Shown: piece by piece, positions 1-7,196 of the stretch | Numbering within the stretch: the stretch's first letter is position 1 | Layout: every line of letters begins with the position of its first letter | From: Bacteroidota bacterium | Lineage (GTDB): Bacteria; Bacteroidota; Bacteroidia; Chitinophagales; Chitinophagaceae | Reading direction: 5' to 3' | NCBI GenBank assembly: GCA_023429825.1 | Contig: JAEZDC010000128.1 | Span: 1 to 43,644, forward strand | DNA length: 43,644 nucleotides | The notes under the pieces: generated by a model | Databases searched by the model: none | The model's input: the letters and a program-made list of their open reading frames with translations, nothing else | Told to the model about the DNA's origin: nothing | Position numbers and translations under genes: made by a program

Positions 1-229
1 CTGATAACCCTACTCCTAAAATGGGCGACATAAGCGGGGAGATCAGCATCGCTCCTATAATTACGGCTGTAGAATTTGTATCGAGTCCTATACAGGCCAG
101 GATGGATGAACAACCCAGCATCCATAAATTGTAGCCCCGCAATGAAACGCCAAGGCTTATTGCATCAATACTACTTTTAAAATCAGACCCTTCTCGCAGA
201 TCAAATAACTTTGTAAGGAAATTTCGCAT
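1..229 (-). CDS. DUF389 family membrane protein, N-terminal part only (runs off the left edge)
   Basis: An open frame begins at the ATG complementary to 227-229 and runs off the left edge (76 residues visible). It starts MRNFLTKLFDLREG, and the residues near the edge read IIGAMLISPLMSPILGVGL, which is the signature first membrane segment of the DUF389 (TIGR00341-like) hydrophobic proteins. These are inner-membrane proteins of unknown function found across bacteria. The gene is divergent from the response-regulator gene. Two CATTCTAAT boxes at 266-285 lie between them, in the orientation that faces this gene, so it may belong to that regulator's targets. The family call rests on this single motif block because the rest is outside the window. 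Confidence 0.8.
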   Translation of the reverse strand, partial: MRNFLTKLFDLREGSDFKSSIDAISLGVSLRGYNLWMLGCSSILACIGLDTNSTAVIIGAMLISPLMSPILGVGLS

Positions 230-264
230 ATTGTATAAAACTATTTCCTGCAGATCTGTTTAAG

Positions 265-286
265 CATTAGAATGCTATTAGAATGA
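265..286. promoter_or_regulatory. Two 11-bp-period CATTCTAAT boxes between the DUF389 gene and the response regulator
   Basis: ATTAGAATG occurs at 266-274 and again at 277-285. On the minus strand this reads CATTCTAAT-AG-CATTCTAAT. The same boxes with the same 11-bp period occur before the universal stress gene, the TPR gene and near 32100. OmpR/PhoB-type regulators bind direct repeats of about one helical turn, so I infer a binding site for the regulator encoded at 323, giving autoregulation and/or control of the DUF389 gene. The repeat is seen directly; the regulator assignment is inference. Confidence 0.65.
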
Positions 287-322
287 CTTTTAAAAGAGAC
301 AATTTTAACGATCAAAAGAGAA

Positions 323-1039
323 GTGAATGTAAATTGCCAAAAAATACTTGTGCAGGACGAACGTAGAATATTGTTAGTGGAAGATGAGCCCAAGATCGCA
401 GATACGCTTAAACTGGGTTTAACTGAGAACGGGTATACAGTCTCTGTCGCCTACGATGGTAGAATAGGCCAACGTTTGTTTGATTCGGGTGAATTCGATC
501 TCATCATTCTCGATATTAATTTGCCCGGTATAAATGGTTATGATCTCTGCCGTCATATCAGGAACAGAAACAACGACATGCCCGTGATCATGCTGACTGC
601 GATGAGCAGCCTGAATGATAAGATAGAAGGATATGATGCAGGTGCAGATGATTACATTGTAAAGCCTTTCGAATTCAAAGAACTCTTGTTGAAAGTTAGG
701 GTGTTGTTGAAAAGAATAATGAACCAGAACATCCCCGTAGGCAACGTGTTGAAAGCAGATGACCTGGAAATGAACCTGGACAGCAAAGAAGTAAAGCGAG
801 ATGGCATGCTTATTACGCTTACTGCAAAAGAGTTCCAGTTGCTTGAGTATTTATTGAGAAACAAGAACAGGGTGGTTTCCCGGGCCGATATTGCGATCAA
901 CGTATGGGACATAGATTTTGATACGAATACCAACGTGATAGATGTATACATCAACTACCTTAGAAATAAAGTGGATAAAAAATATGACCATAAACTCATT
1001 CAAACACAGGTTGGGATGGGTTATGTGTTAAAAGAATAG
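323..1039 (+). CDS. OmpR-family two-component response regulator
   Basis: A 238-aa regulator with a receiver domain (about residues 15-128) and a winged-helix output domain (about 140-237). The acidic pair E20/D21, phosphoacceptor D64 (in ILDINLPG), T92 and K114 (YIVKPF) are all present, so it should be phosphorylated by the adjacent kinase. The winged helix carries the usual LTAKEFQLLEYLL and VDKK..I.T..GMGYVL blocks. I use the GTG at 323 because no in-frame ATG precedes the receiver fold; a TTG at 371 is an alternative that would remove about 16 residues. The kinase gene starts 1 nt after this gene's stop. The CATTCTAAT boxes 37 nt upstream suggest autoregulation. Confidence 0.97.
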   Translation: MNVNCQKILVQDERRILLVEDEPKIADTLKLGLTENGYTVSVAYDGRIGQRLFDSGEFDLIILDINLPGINGYDLCRHIRNRNNDMPVIMLTAMSSLNDKIEGYDAGADDYIVKPFEFKELLLKVRVLLKRIMNQNIPVGNVLKADDLEMNLDSKEVKRDGMLITLTAKEFQLLEYLLRNKNRVVSRADIAINVWDIDFDTNTNVIDVYINYLRNKVDKKYDHKLIQTQVGMGYVLKE

Positions 1040-1040
1040 C

Positions 1041-2432
1041 ATGCCGGTACGCCTGAAAATAACATTCCTGTTTACGATTCTCACTGTACTGCTACTGGCA
1101 CTCGTATCAGGCACTGTGTACTACATATCATACACTAACCGTATAAGCGCCATTAAAACAAGGCTCACCAACAGGGCGATAACTACCGCAAGGCTATTGA
1201 GCAGGAGTGCATTTGAACGTAGCATTATCGAACGGATCGATTCTCTTACGGCTTCAGCGCTCAAAAACAAATCTGTCCAGGCATATAATGAAAACGGCAG
1301 AAGGATCTATTCCTTCAGCGATGCCTATGCTGATACTGTTGCTGTTAATGCATCTCTTATCAAAGATGCACGTGAAAAAAAATCGATTTACTTTAAAAAA
1401 GGCAACCAGGATATCATCACTTACCATTTTACCGGTACGAACAATAACATTATCATTCTTTCCGCAGCGTATGACGAGTTGGGTATCAATAACCTTAATC
1501 AACTTGCTTTATTACTTCTTTTCAGCAGTATAGGTGGTGTCATTATCGCTTTTTTCAGTGGGTATGTATTCTCTGCACGGTTGCTATCTCCTGTAACAAA
1601 GATCGCCGACCAGGTGAATGAGATCTCTGCACAAAACCTGGCCAGGAGGATCCCTTCCGGAAAAATAAAAGACGAATGGAATTACCTGGCCGATACACTC
1701 AACAGGTTACTCAACAGGTTACAGGAAAGTTTCGAAACACAGCGCAGGTTCATTTCAAATGCATCTCATGAATTGTCTACTCCCCTTACATCAATATCCA
1801 GCCAGCTACAGGTATATCTCCAGAAAGATAGAGCGGTAGAAGAATATCGTAAAGTGATGGAATCTATCAACCAGGATGTTCGGCACATGAGCAGGCTCAC
1901 CAAAACTTTATTGGAATTTGCAAAAGCCTCCGGCAACACCGGCGGTCTTGAATTGAACGCATTAAGAATAGATGAAGTATTATTAAGAATGCCTGCGGAA
2001 TTGCAGAAACTAAGTCCTGATTATTCGGTAGTGCTTTCTTTCAACGAATTACCTGAAGATGAAAAAGGGCTGATGGTCTATGGTAATGAAGATCTCCTCT
2101 TCACTGCTATAAAAAACATTTTACTGAACGCATGTAAATACTCTCCTGACAATAAGGCCGAATTGGTTTTAACTTCTCAGCCAGATGCAGTGTTGATACA
2201 GGTCAAAGACAATGGAAAAGGAATTTCAGAAACGGAGATGAATAAGATCTTCGAACCTTTTTATAGAATGGATGAAGCCAGGAACAGTGAAGGTTTTGGT
2301 TTAGGTCTGTCACTTGCACTCAACATTGTAAAGCTGCATCGCGGCATGATCGATGTATTTTCGTCGCCTGGCAAAGGTTCCAGGTTCGTGATCACTTTAC
2401 CACTTGCCCCGGATCATCATGCGCTAAATTGA
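1041..2432 (+). CDS. Membrane sensor histidine kinase paired with the upstream response regulator
   Basis: A 463-aa classical kinase. TM1 is about residues 7-30, the periplasmic sensor about 31-153, TM2 about 155-178, and HAMP about 179-232. HisKA has phosphoacceptor H243 in ASHELSTPLT. The HATPase_c domain has its N box near N359-N363, G1 DNGKG at 390-394 and G2 GFGLGLSL at 418-425. The H box has S where R is more usual (HELSTPL), a minor variant. The gene starts 1 nt after the regulator gene, so the two are translationally coupled. The sensor domain has no recognisable ligand fold, so the signal is unknown. The downstream stress-protein and TPR genes carry the likely target boxes, which suggests an envelope or general stress input (inference). 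Confidence 0.97.
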   Translation: MPVRLKITFLFTILTVLLLALVSGTVYYISYTNRISAIKTRLTNRAITTARLLSRSAFERSIIERIDSLTASALKNKSVQAYNENGRRIYSFSDAYADTVAVNASLIKDAREKKSIYFKKGNQDIITYHFTGTNNNIIILSAAYDELGINNLNQLALLLLFSSIGGVIIAFFSGYVFSARLLSPVTKIADQVNEISAQNLARRIPSGKIKDEWNYLADTLNRLLNRLQESFETQRRFISNASHELSTPLTSISSQLQVYLQKDRAVEEYRKVMESINQDVRHMSRLTKTLLEFAKASGNTGGLELNALRIDEVLLRMPAELQKLSPDYSVVLSFNELPEDEKGLMVYGNEDLLFTAIKNILLNACKYSPDNKAELVLTSQPDAVLIQVKDNGKGISETEMNKIFEPFYRMDEARNSEGFGLGLSLALNIVKLHRGMIDVFSSPGKGSRFVITLPLAPDHHALN

Positions 2433-2461
2433 TCATTGCCCCATCTGTTAAACTGCGAATA

Positions 2462-2521
2462 CATTCTAATCTCATTCTAATATGATGTTAATAGAGCACT
2501 AATAACGGCATCATAATTTGC
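2462..2521 (+). promoter_or_regulatory. Four-box 11-bp-period operator plus AATTTGC promoter element before the universal stress gene
   Basis: CATTCTAAT lies at 2462-2470 and 2473-2481. Two weaker copies follow in perfect register: GATGTTAAT (2484-2492) and AGCACTAAT (2495-2503). AATTTGC lies at 2515-2521, 11 nt past the last box and 19 nt before the ATG. AATTTGC resembles the Bacteroidota -7 element (TAnnTTTG). The last boxes would occupy the -33 region, the layout expected for an activator of the OmpR/PhoB type. The same geometry recurs before the TPR gene. Confidence 0.75.
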
Positions 2522-2540
2522 AGTTAGAAGAGAGTGTATT

Positions 2541-3410
2541 ATGACCGCATTCAATAGCATTTTGGTACCTGTGGATTTTAGCATTAATACTAAGGTAGCA
2601 GTGAACAAGGCGATTGAAATGGCCGTGCCTGGCAGATCAGTGATCCATCTTTTGCATGTGCTGGAGAAGAATGTTTTCAGGCAGGTTCCTATTGGGGCGA
2701 GCGACATGAGTATCCCCGTAGCTGTAAACAAACAGAATGCTGAAGAGAAACTGCTTCAGTTGAAGGCATGCATCTGGCAATCGTTACCGGCTAACCAGGT
2801 AGAGATACATGTTGTGGTGAGCAATAAAGTAGAAGACGCTATCATTACCATTGCAAAAGCTTTATTACCGGATCTCATAATCATCGGCAAGAATAATCAC
2901 CATTCGTTTTTGCCTTTTTTGAATACGGTTTTCTCTGCAAATCTTGCAGAGTCCACTAACTGCCCTGTGCTGACTGTAAAACCAGGAGCGGTAAACAAAA
3001 AATTGAAAACGGTGGTAATACCGGTGAGCGATTTTTTTCCAAAAAGGAAAATAGAATTGTTATCAGCATTGAGCCTGAACAATCAGTTAGACGTACATCT
3101 CCTCACTATTACGCATAAGAGTGATCGACGTGATGATTTTGCAGGTTCAGCATTGCTGCATGTCATGAGAACTATCCGGTATAAACTGCAGTGTATGCTC
3201 CATCACTCAAGAGTACATTCTGACAATAAGGCAATGGCGATATTAAATTATGCAGAAAAGGTAGAAGCCGATATGTTGGTGGTAAACCCTGAATCGGAAG
3301 CTACGATCACTACATGGATGAGCAAAAAAGATATTACTGACATATTAAGGCCAGCCACGCAGTTACAGGTATTGAGCGTGCAACCGAATGGAAAAAAGCT
3401 TGAGTTTTAG
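2541..3410 (+). CDS. Tandem universal stress protein (UspA family), probably non-ATP-binding
   Basis: A 289-aa soluble protein with two Usp-like halves (about 1-149 and 150-289). The first half starts SILVPVDFS, and its end reads LIIIGKNNHHS...NCPVLTV, the usual last strand and helix of UspA. The G-2x-G-9x-G(S/T) nucleotide loop of ATP-binding Usp proteins is not visible in either half, so it is more likely a non-ATP-binding member. Usp proteins act in the cytoplasm during starvation and envelope or redox stress. The upstream four-box operator makes it a likely target of the neighbouring two-component system. A hairpin terminator follows at 3457. Confidence 0.9.
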   Translation: MTAFNSILVPVDFSINTKVAVNKAIEMAVPGRSVIHLLHVLEKNVFRQVPIGASDMSIPVAVNKQNAEEKLLQLKACIWQSLPANQVEIHVVVSNKVEDAIITIAKALLPDLIIIGKNNHHSFLPFLNTVFSANLAESTNCPVLTVKPGAVNKKLKTVVIPVSDFFPKRKIELLSALSLNNQLDVHLLTITHKSDRRDDFAGSALLHVMRTIRYKLQCMLHHSRVHSDNKAMAILNYAEKVEADMLVVNPESEATITTWMSKKDITDILRPATQLQVLSVQPNGKKLEF

Positions 3411-3456
3411 TGTTTGGGATTTTTAGATAGAGAAAGATTGGTGTTTGTTAGGAAAT

Positions 3457-3482
3457 AAGGCTCCTGTTCTTCAGGAGCTTTA
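3457..3482 (+). terminator. Rho-independent terminator after the universal stress gene
   Basis: Stem GCTCCTG (3460-3466) pairs with CAGGAGC (3472-3478) around a TTCTT loop. It is extended by A/T and G-T pairs and followed by a short T-rich tract. It sits 46 nt after the stop and separates this gene from the TPR gene. Confidence 0.75.
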
Positions 3483-3496
3483 TAATTATAATAACG

Positions 3497-3556
3497 ATTT
3501 CTAATCGCATTCTAATTCCTGCTTAACGACACACTAATGTAAAATGAGGAATTTGC
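3497..3556 (+). promoter_or_regulatory. Four-box 11-bp-period operator plus AATTTGC promoter element before the TPR gene
   Basis: Boxes ATTTCTAAT (3497-3505), CATTCTAAT (3508-3516), CTGCTTAAC (3519-3527) and CACACTAAT (3530-3538) are spaced exactly 11 bp apart. AATTTGC at 3550-3556 begins the same distance after the last box as in the stress-gene promoter (12 nt from box end to element start in both) and lies 18 nt before the ATG. The shared geometry argues for control by the same regulator, most simply the OmpR-type protein at 323. Confidence 0.72.
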
Positions 3557-3574
3557 TTTCTTATAAATAGCACT

Positions 3575-5194
3575 ATGAAAAAATTATTCTGTTTAATGTT
3601 TGGATGGATCCCAATGATCCTTGTAGCACAGGAAGCTCCCGGGGTGCAGCAAATGCTGCAATATGAAAGATACAACTCAGCGGAATCCGCTGCAAAGGCA
3701 CTTATCCAGTCCGATGGAAATAATCCAGCCCACTGGTATTGGCTCAGCCAGGTATACCTTAACAAAAAAGATAGCCTTTCTTTAAGCACACTTTTACAGG
3801 AAATTCCCGCCGGCATCAAAAAAGATGCGTGGTATAATATTGTTTATGGAAACATTTTACTCGCTGCTGGAAAAGATGCAGAGGCTAAAAAGTATTATGA
3901 AGAGGCGATAGATGCCACAAGAGGTAAAGATGTAAATATACTCGCTGCAATCGCCAGAGCGAATGTATATAGTAACAAAGGCGATAAGCAATATGCCATA
4001 TCAATAGTAGAAAAAGCCATAAAAAGAGATAAGAAAAATGCGGAGTTACATACTATCCTGGGTGACGCATGGTATCGCTTGGTGAACGGCTCCGAAGCGT
4101 ACAAAGCTTACCAGGAAGCGATCAGCCATAACAGTAATTATGCTGCGGCATTATATGGATTAGGAAAGATATTCGCTTCGCAGAATAATACGGAGCTCGT
4201 ACTTAAGTATTATAATGATGCGATAGCCGCAGATCACAACTTCGCTCCTGCTTTGTACGACCTCTATTATCATTATTATTATTCTGATCTGAATAAAGCA
4301 CTGGAGTATTATAATAGATACCTGGCCGTTGCAGATAAAACGAGCAATGATCAATACCAGCTTGCAGACTTGTTATATCTCACAAAAAAATATCCTGAAG
4401 CGATAGCTAAGATCAATGAGCTGAAACAACAGCCTGATGCAGGCAATCGCCTCAACAAACTGCTGGCATATACATACAAGGAAATGGATAAACCCGATTC
4501 TGCTATTGCTTACATGAAGCAGTACTTTACTAACGGTGCAGATACAGCTTTCCTGGCTAAAGATTATGAAATGATGGCGGAGGTGTACGAATCAGTGCAG
4601 GGGAATGAAGATTCAGCTACCGCTTACTATATAAAAGCATTGCCTTACATGAAAGATTCAACGGTTGTCGTGAAGTATTATAAAAAATTGGCTGATCACT
4701 ACAAAGCAAAAAAAGATTATGCACAACAGGCTGAATGGCTGGGCAATTATTATACAGCGAATGCAAATGCCACTAACGTAGATCTTTTCAACTGGGGCAT
4801 TTCACTATACATGGCAAAGCAGTATCCTTTTGCAGACTCGGTTTTCGGCATCTACGTTAGCAAATATCCTGATCATGTGTTTGGACCTTACTGGAGAGCC
4901 AGGAGTAATGCAGCGATAGACACTTCGATGACACTGGGACTGGCGATACCACACTATCAAAACGCCATTACCATTGCGGAAAAGGATACTGCTAATGCCA
5001 CCAATGTGAGATATCTCATAGAAGCCTATGGATATATCGCAGCATATACAGCTAATGAAAAAAAGGATTATACCGCGGCGATAGAATACTTTAAAAAGCT
5101 GCTGGTATACGATCCGGATAATTCAGATGCAGTAAAATATATAGCGATCCTGGAAAAGAATGTTCAGAGAGATGACAAGTCCGGGACTGATTAA
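3575..5194 (+). CDS. Periplasmic tetratricopeptide-repeat protein
   Basis: A 539-aa protein with an N-terminal signal peptide (MKKLFCLMFGWIPMILVAQ) followed almost entirely by TPR helices, for example the blocks around HWYWLSQVYLNKKDS, YKAYQEAISHNSNYAAALYG and AIEYFKKLLVYDPDN. No lipobox or sorting domain is visible, so it is probably a soluble periplasmic scaffold. TPR proteins bind partner peptides, and no enzymatic role can be claimed. Its promoter shares the box array of the upstream stress gene, so it is probably induced together with it. A strong terminator follows and faces the convergent helicase gene. Confidence 0.88.
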   Translation: MKKLFCLMFGWIPMILVAQEAPGVQQMLQYERYNSAESAAKALIQSDGNNPAHWYWLSQVYLNKKDSLSLSTLLQEIPAGIKKDAWYNIVYGNILLAAGKDAEAKKYYEEAIDATRGKDVNILAAIARANVYSNKGDKQYAISIVEKAIKRDKKNAELHTILGDAWYRLVNGSEAYKAYQEAISHNSNYAAALYGLGKIFASQNNTELVLKYYNDAIAADHNFAPALYDLYYHYYYSDLNKALEYYNRYLAVADKTSNDQYQLADLLYLTKKYPEAIAKINELKQQPDAGNRLNKLLAYTYKEMDKPDSAIAYMKQYFTNGADTAFLAKDYEMMAEVYESVQGNEDSATAYYIKALPYMKDSTVVVKYYKKLADHYKAKKDYAQQAEWLGNYYTANANATNVDLFNWGISLYMAKQYPFADSVFGIYVSKYPDHVFGPYWRARSNAAIDTSMTLGLAIPHYQNAITIAEKDTANATNVRYLIEAYGYIAAYTANEKKDYTAAIEYFKKLLVYDPDNSDAVKYIAILEKNVQRDDKSGTD

Positions 5195-5224
5195 GTAGTT
5201 TTTTTCATGTGTTAGGTTTTGAGG

Positions 5225-5259
5225 GCATCCTGCTAATAACAGGATGTTCTTTTTTTTTA
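5225..5259 (+). terminator. Rho-independent terminator after the TPR gene
   Basis: CATCCTG (5226-5232) pairs with CAGGATG (5240-5246) around a CTAATAA loop, with a G-T closing pair, followed by a long T tract at 5247-5258. It lies between the TPR gene and the convergent helicase gene. The T tract is on the + strand only. Confidence 0.85.
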
Positions 5260-5266
5260 TAGATGA

Positions 5267-6592
5267 CTATTTAGCCACAGCGATCTTTACTTTCTTGTTC
5301 TTGATCTTCTCTTCTTTTATCAACTGCAAAGTATGGCTGGCTTTGTTTCGTCGCACTGCGACGAAGGAGTAAAAATCCTTCACCTCTATCAACCCAATAT
5401 CTTCTTTTTTCAATTGACCTTTATTAGATAAGAATCCTACGATATCGATCTTATTGATCTTATCTTTTTTGCCCGCATTGATGAATAAGGTTGTCCATTT
5501 AGGTTTCTCAGGTAAAATGATCTCTGATGGCAACTCTATTTCTTCAACGGTAGAAGTAACGTATGGCGGGATATACTCTTTATCATTTAATATCATGATC
5601 ACCGTTCCGCTGGCATCCATCCTTGCTGTCCTGCCATTGCGATGCGTGAAAATGTCTTCGCTTCCCGGCATTTGAAAATGGATAACATAGCGAACGTTGG
5701 GAACATCCAAACCTCTTGCCGCAAGATCTGTCGTAACTAAAAAGTTCACGCTGCCATTCCTGAACTTTGCCAGCGCCACTTCTCTTTCATTCTGTTCCAT
5801 TGCACCATGGTAAAACGTATTGGTGATACCTTTTTCAGAAAGTGATGCGCTGGTCTTCTCAACAAACTCACGATGATTACAAAATATGATGCTTGAACGA
5901 TCGCCAAGGTGGCAGAGTAATTTGAAAAGGGATTCAGTTTTATCTTCTTCTTTCGACAAAACTTTTTTTATGCTGAGTATTTCTTCGCTTACAGGCTCAT
6001 CAGATGAATAGTCAAGTTTCACAAGATCAACTGCACCGATGAACGCAGGTATCTCTGTAGCTTCAGTGGCAGAAGTAAGAATTCTTTTCTCCAGATTCTT
6101 CAACGAGCCTATTACAAAAGACACTTCTTCGGTAAAACCCATCTCCAGCGATTTATCGAATTCATCCAATACCAGAGTATGAATACTATCGGTAGTGATA
6201 TTACCGCGGCGGATATGATCAGCTAACCTTCCCGGAGTACCGATGATAATTGCAGGTGCTTGAATCAGGTTGTTTTCTTCTATCTCACGCTTATGTCCGC
6301 CATAACAACAAGTGATCTTTAAACCAGTACGCATACTTCTCAGCACCTGGTCAATTTGCAATGCCAGTTCTCTGGAAGGAACGATGATCATTGCCTGTGT
6401 GGTTTTGAAACCGGGAACGATCGATCGTAAAATAGGCAATAGAAAAGCAATGGTCTTACCGGAACCGGTTGCAGAAATAATGATAACGTTATTGTGTTGA
6501 GCAGTGGTTTCTAAAGAAGCCTGCTGCATTTCGTTGAGTTGGTCTATATCGAGAGCGGAGAGAATGTTCTCGACTGAAAAAGAATTGGACAT
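5267..6592 (-). CDS. DEAD-box RNA helicase with DbpA-type RNA-binding tail
   Basis: A 441-aa helicase starting MSNSFSVENIL at the ATG ending at 6592; a TTG two codons upstream is less likely. Seen in order: Q motif region (LNEMQQ), Walker A ATGSGKT (41-47), PSREL, TPGRL, motif II DEFD (143-146, a variant of DEAD), SAT (174-176), TTDLAARGLDVP, and HRNGRTAR (317-324). The last ~75 residues (INKIDIVGFLSNKG... VRRNKASHTLQLIKEEKIK) match the DbpA C-terminal RRM-like domain. In DbpA that domain directs the helicase to 23S rRNA helix 92, so a role in 50S ribosome assembly is likely. The gene is convergent with the TPR gene. Confidence 0.93.
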   Translation of the reverse strand: MSNSFSVENILSALDIDQLNEMQQASLETTAQHNNVIIISATGSGKTIAFLLPILRSIVPGFKTTQAMIIVPSRELALQIDQVLRSMRTGLKITCCYGGHKREIEENNLIQAPAIIIGTPGRLADHIRRGNITTDSIHTLVLDEFDKSLEMGFTEEVSFVIGSLKNLEKRILTSATEATEIPAFIGAVDLVKLDYSSDEPVSEEILSIKKVLSKEEDKTESLFKLLCHLGDRSSIIFCNHREFVEKTSASLSEKGITNTFYHGAMEQNEREVALAKFRNGSVNFLVTTDLAARGLDVPNVRYVIHFQMPGSEDIFTHRNGRTARMDASGTVIMILNDKEYIPPYVTSTVEEIELPSEIILPEKPKWTTLFINAGKKDKINKIDIVGFLSNKGQLKKEDIGLIEVKDFYSFVAVRRNKASHTLQLIKEEKIKNKKVKIAVAK

Positions 6593-6680
6593 CCGCAAAA
6601 GTATGGAAACGAATACGAGCTGCGTCTACTAATGTAGGGCTAGAGGTTAGTAAGGTCTAATTATTTCAAAGTTAGCAGCA

Positions 6681-6688
6681 TATTTTTG
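6681..6688 (+). promoter_or_regulatory. -7-like promoter element TATTTTTG
   Basis: TATTTTTG fits the Bacteroidota -7 consensus TAnnTTTG and lies 20 nt before the ATG of the small lipoprotein-like frame. No clear TTG -33 element is visible at the usual spacing, so this is a weak call. Confidence 0.4.
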
Positions 6689-6708
6689 AACTTACTCAAT
6701 TGATTGTA

Positions 6709-7133
6709 ATGACGAAAATGATAATCTCTCTGGGTTTGATTGTTTTTTTGATAACCTGTAGTACCAAACACAAAAAAGCTGAGCAGAATTTTTCGTGGCT
6801 ATCATTGACGATTCAAATGGATTCCGAACAAATCCAGTTATATCATAAAAGTGATTCTATAGATATCTGGAAACATAACACATTAACTAAACTTATTACA
6901 TAACCGGAGCCCAAAAAGACAGTCTATATTGTTGGTGCAATTCTCTGGTCCACATGGCTGATAAAATAAAACTAAAAAAATACTGTACAGATAATGTTGG
7001 AAATCTGCGATTAACTATTAGCTATCATCCTCAGGTCGGAATTCAGGCAATTTTCAGATCGGTTTGTGATTGGAAGGTTCTAAATGACGACACCCGTAAA
7101 ATAGCGATCCTTCTTAATGAGTTGAAAAGATAA
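6709..7133 (+). pseudogene. Small lipoprotein gene broken by a frameshift
   Basis: The first frame starts at ATG 6709 (MTKMIISLGLIVFLITC, a type II signal sequence with C as the lipid-modified residue) and stops at 6901-6903. A second frame, open from 6891 and containing ATG 6954, continues to a TAA at 7131-7133 and reads TGAQKDSLYCWCN... and ends RKIAILLNELKR. Joining the two with one -1 shift near 6891-6900 gives a plausible secreted protein of about 140 aa with no further stop. I therefore read it as one gene disrupted by an indel (real or a sequencing error). The alternative is two unrelated short frames. The family is not recognised. The rest of 6593-7196 holds only the -7 element and the terminator. 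Confidence 0.45.
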
Positions 7134-7158
7134 AGCCCCTGCATCTCTGCAAGGGCTT
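7134..7158. terminator. Hairpin terminator between the broken lipoprotein gene and dnaK
   Basis: AGCCCCTGCA (7134-7143) pairs with TGCAAGGGCT (7148-7157) with one C-A mismatch around a TCTC loop. On the minus strand it is followed by TTTATCTTTT, so it best serves dnaK, which ends at 7197. A shorter T-containing tail exists on the plus strand. Confidence 0.65.
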
Positions 7159-7196
7159 CGTTATTTAGATTGCTTCGCTTTGCTCGCAAAGAAAAT

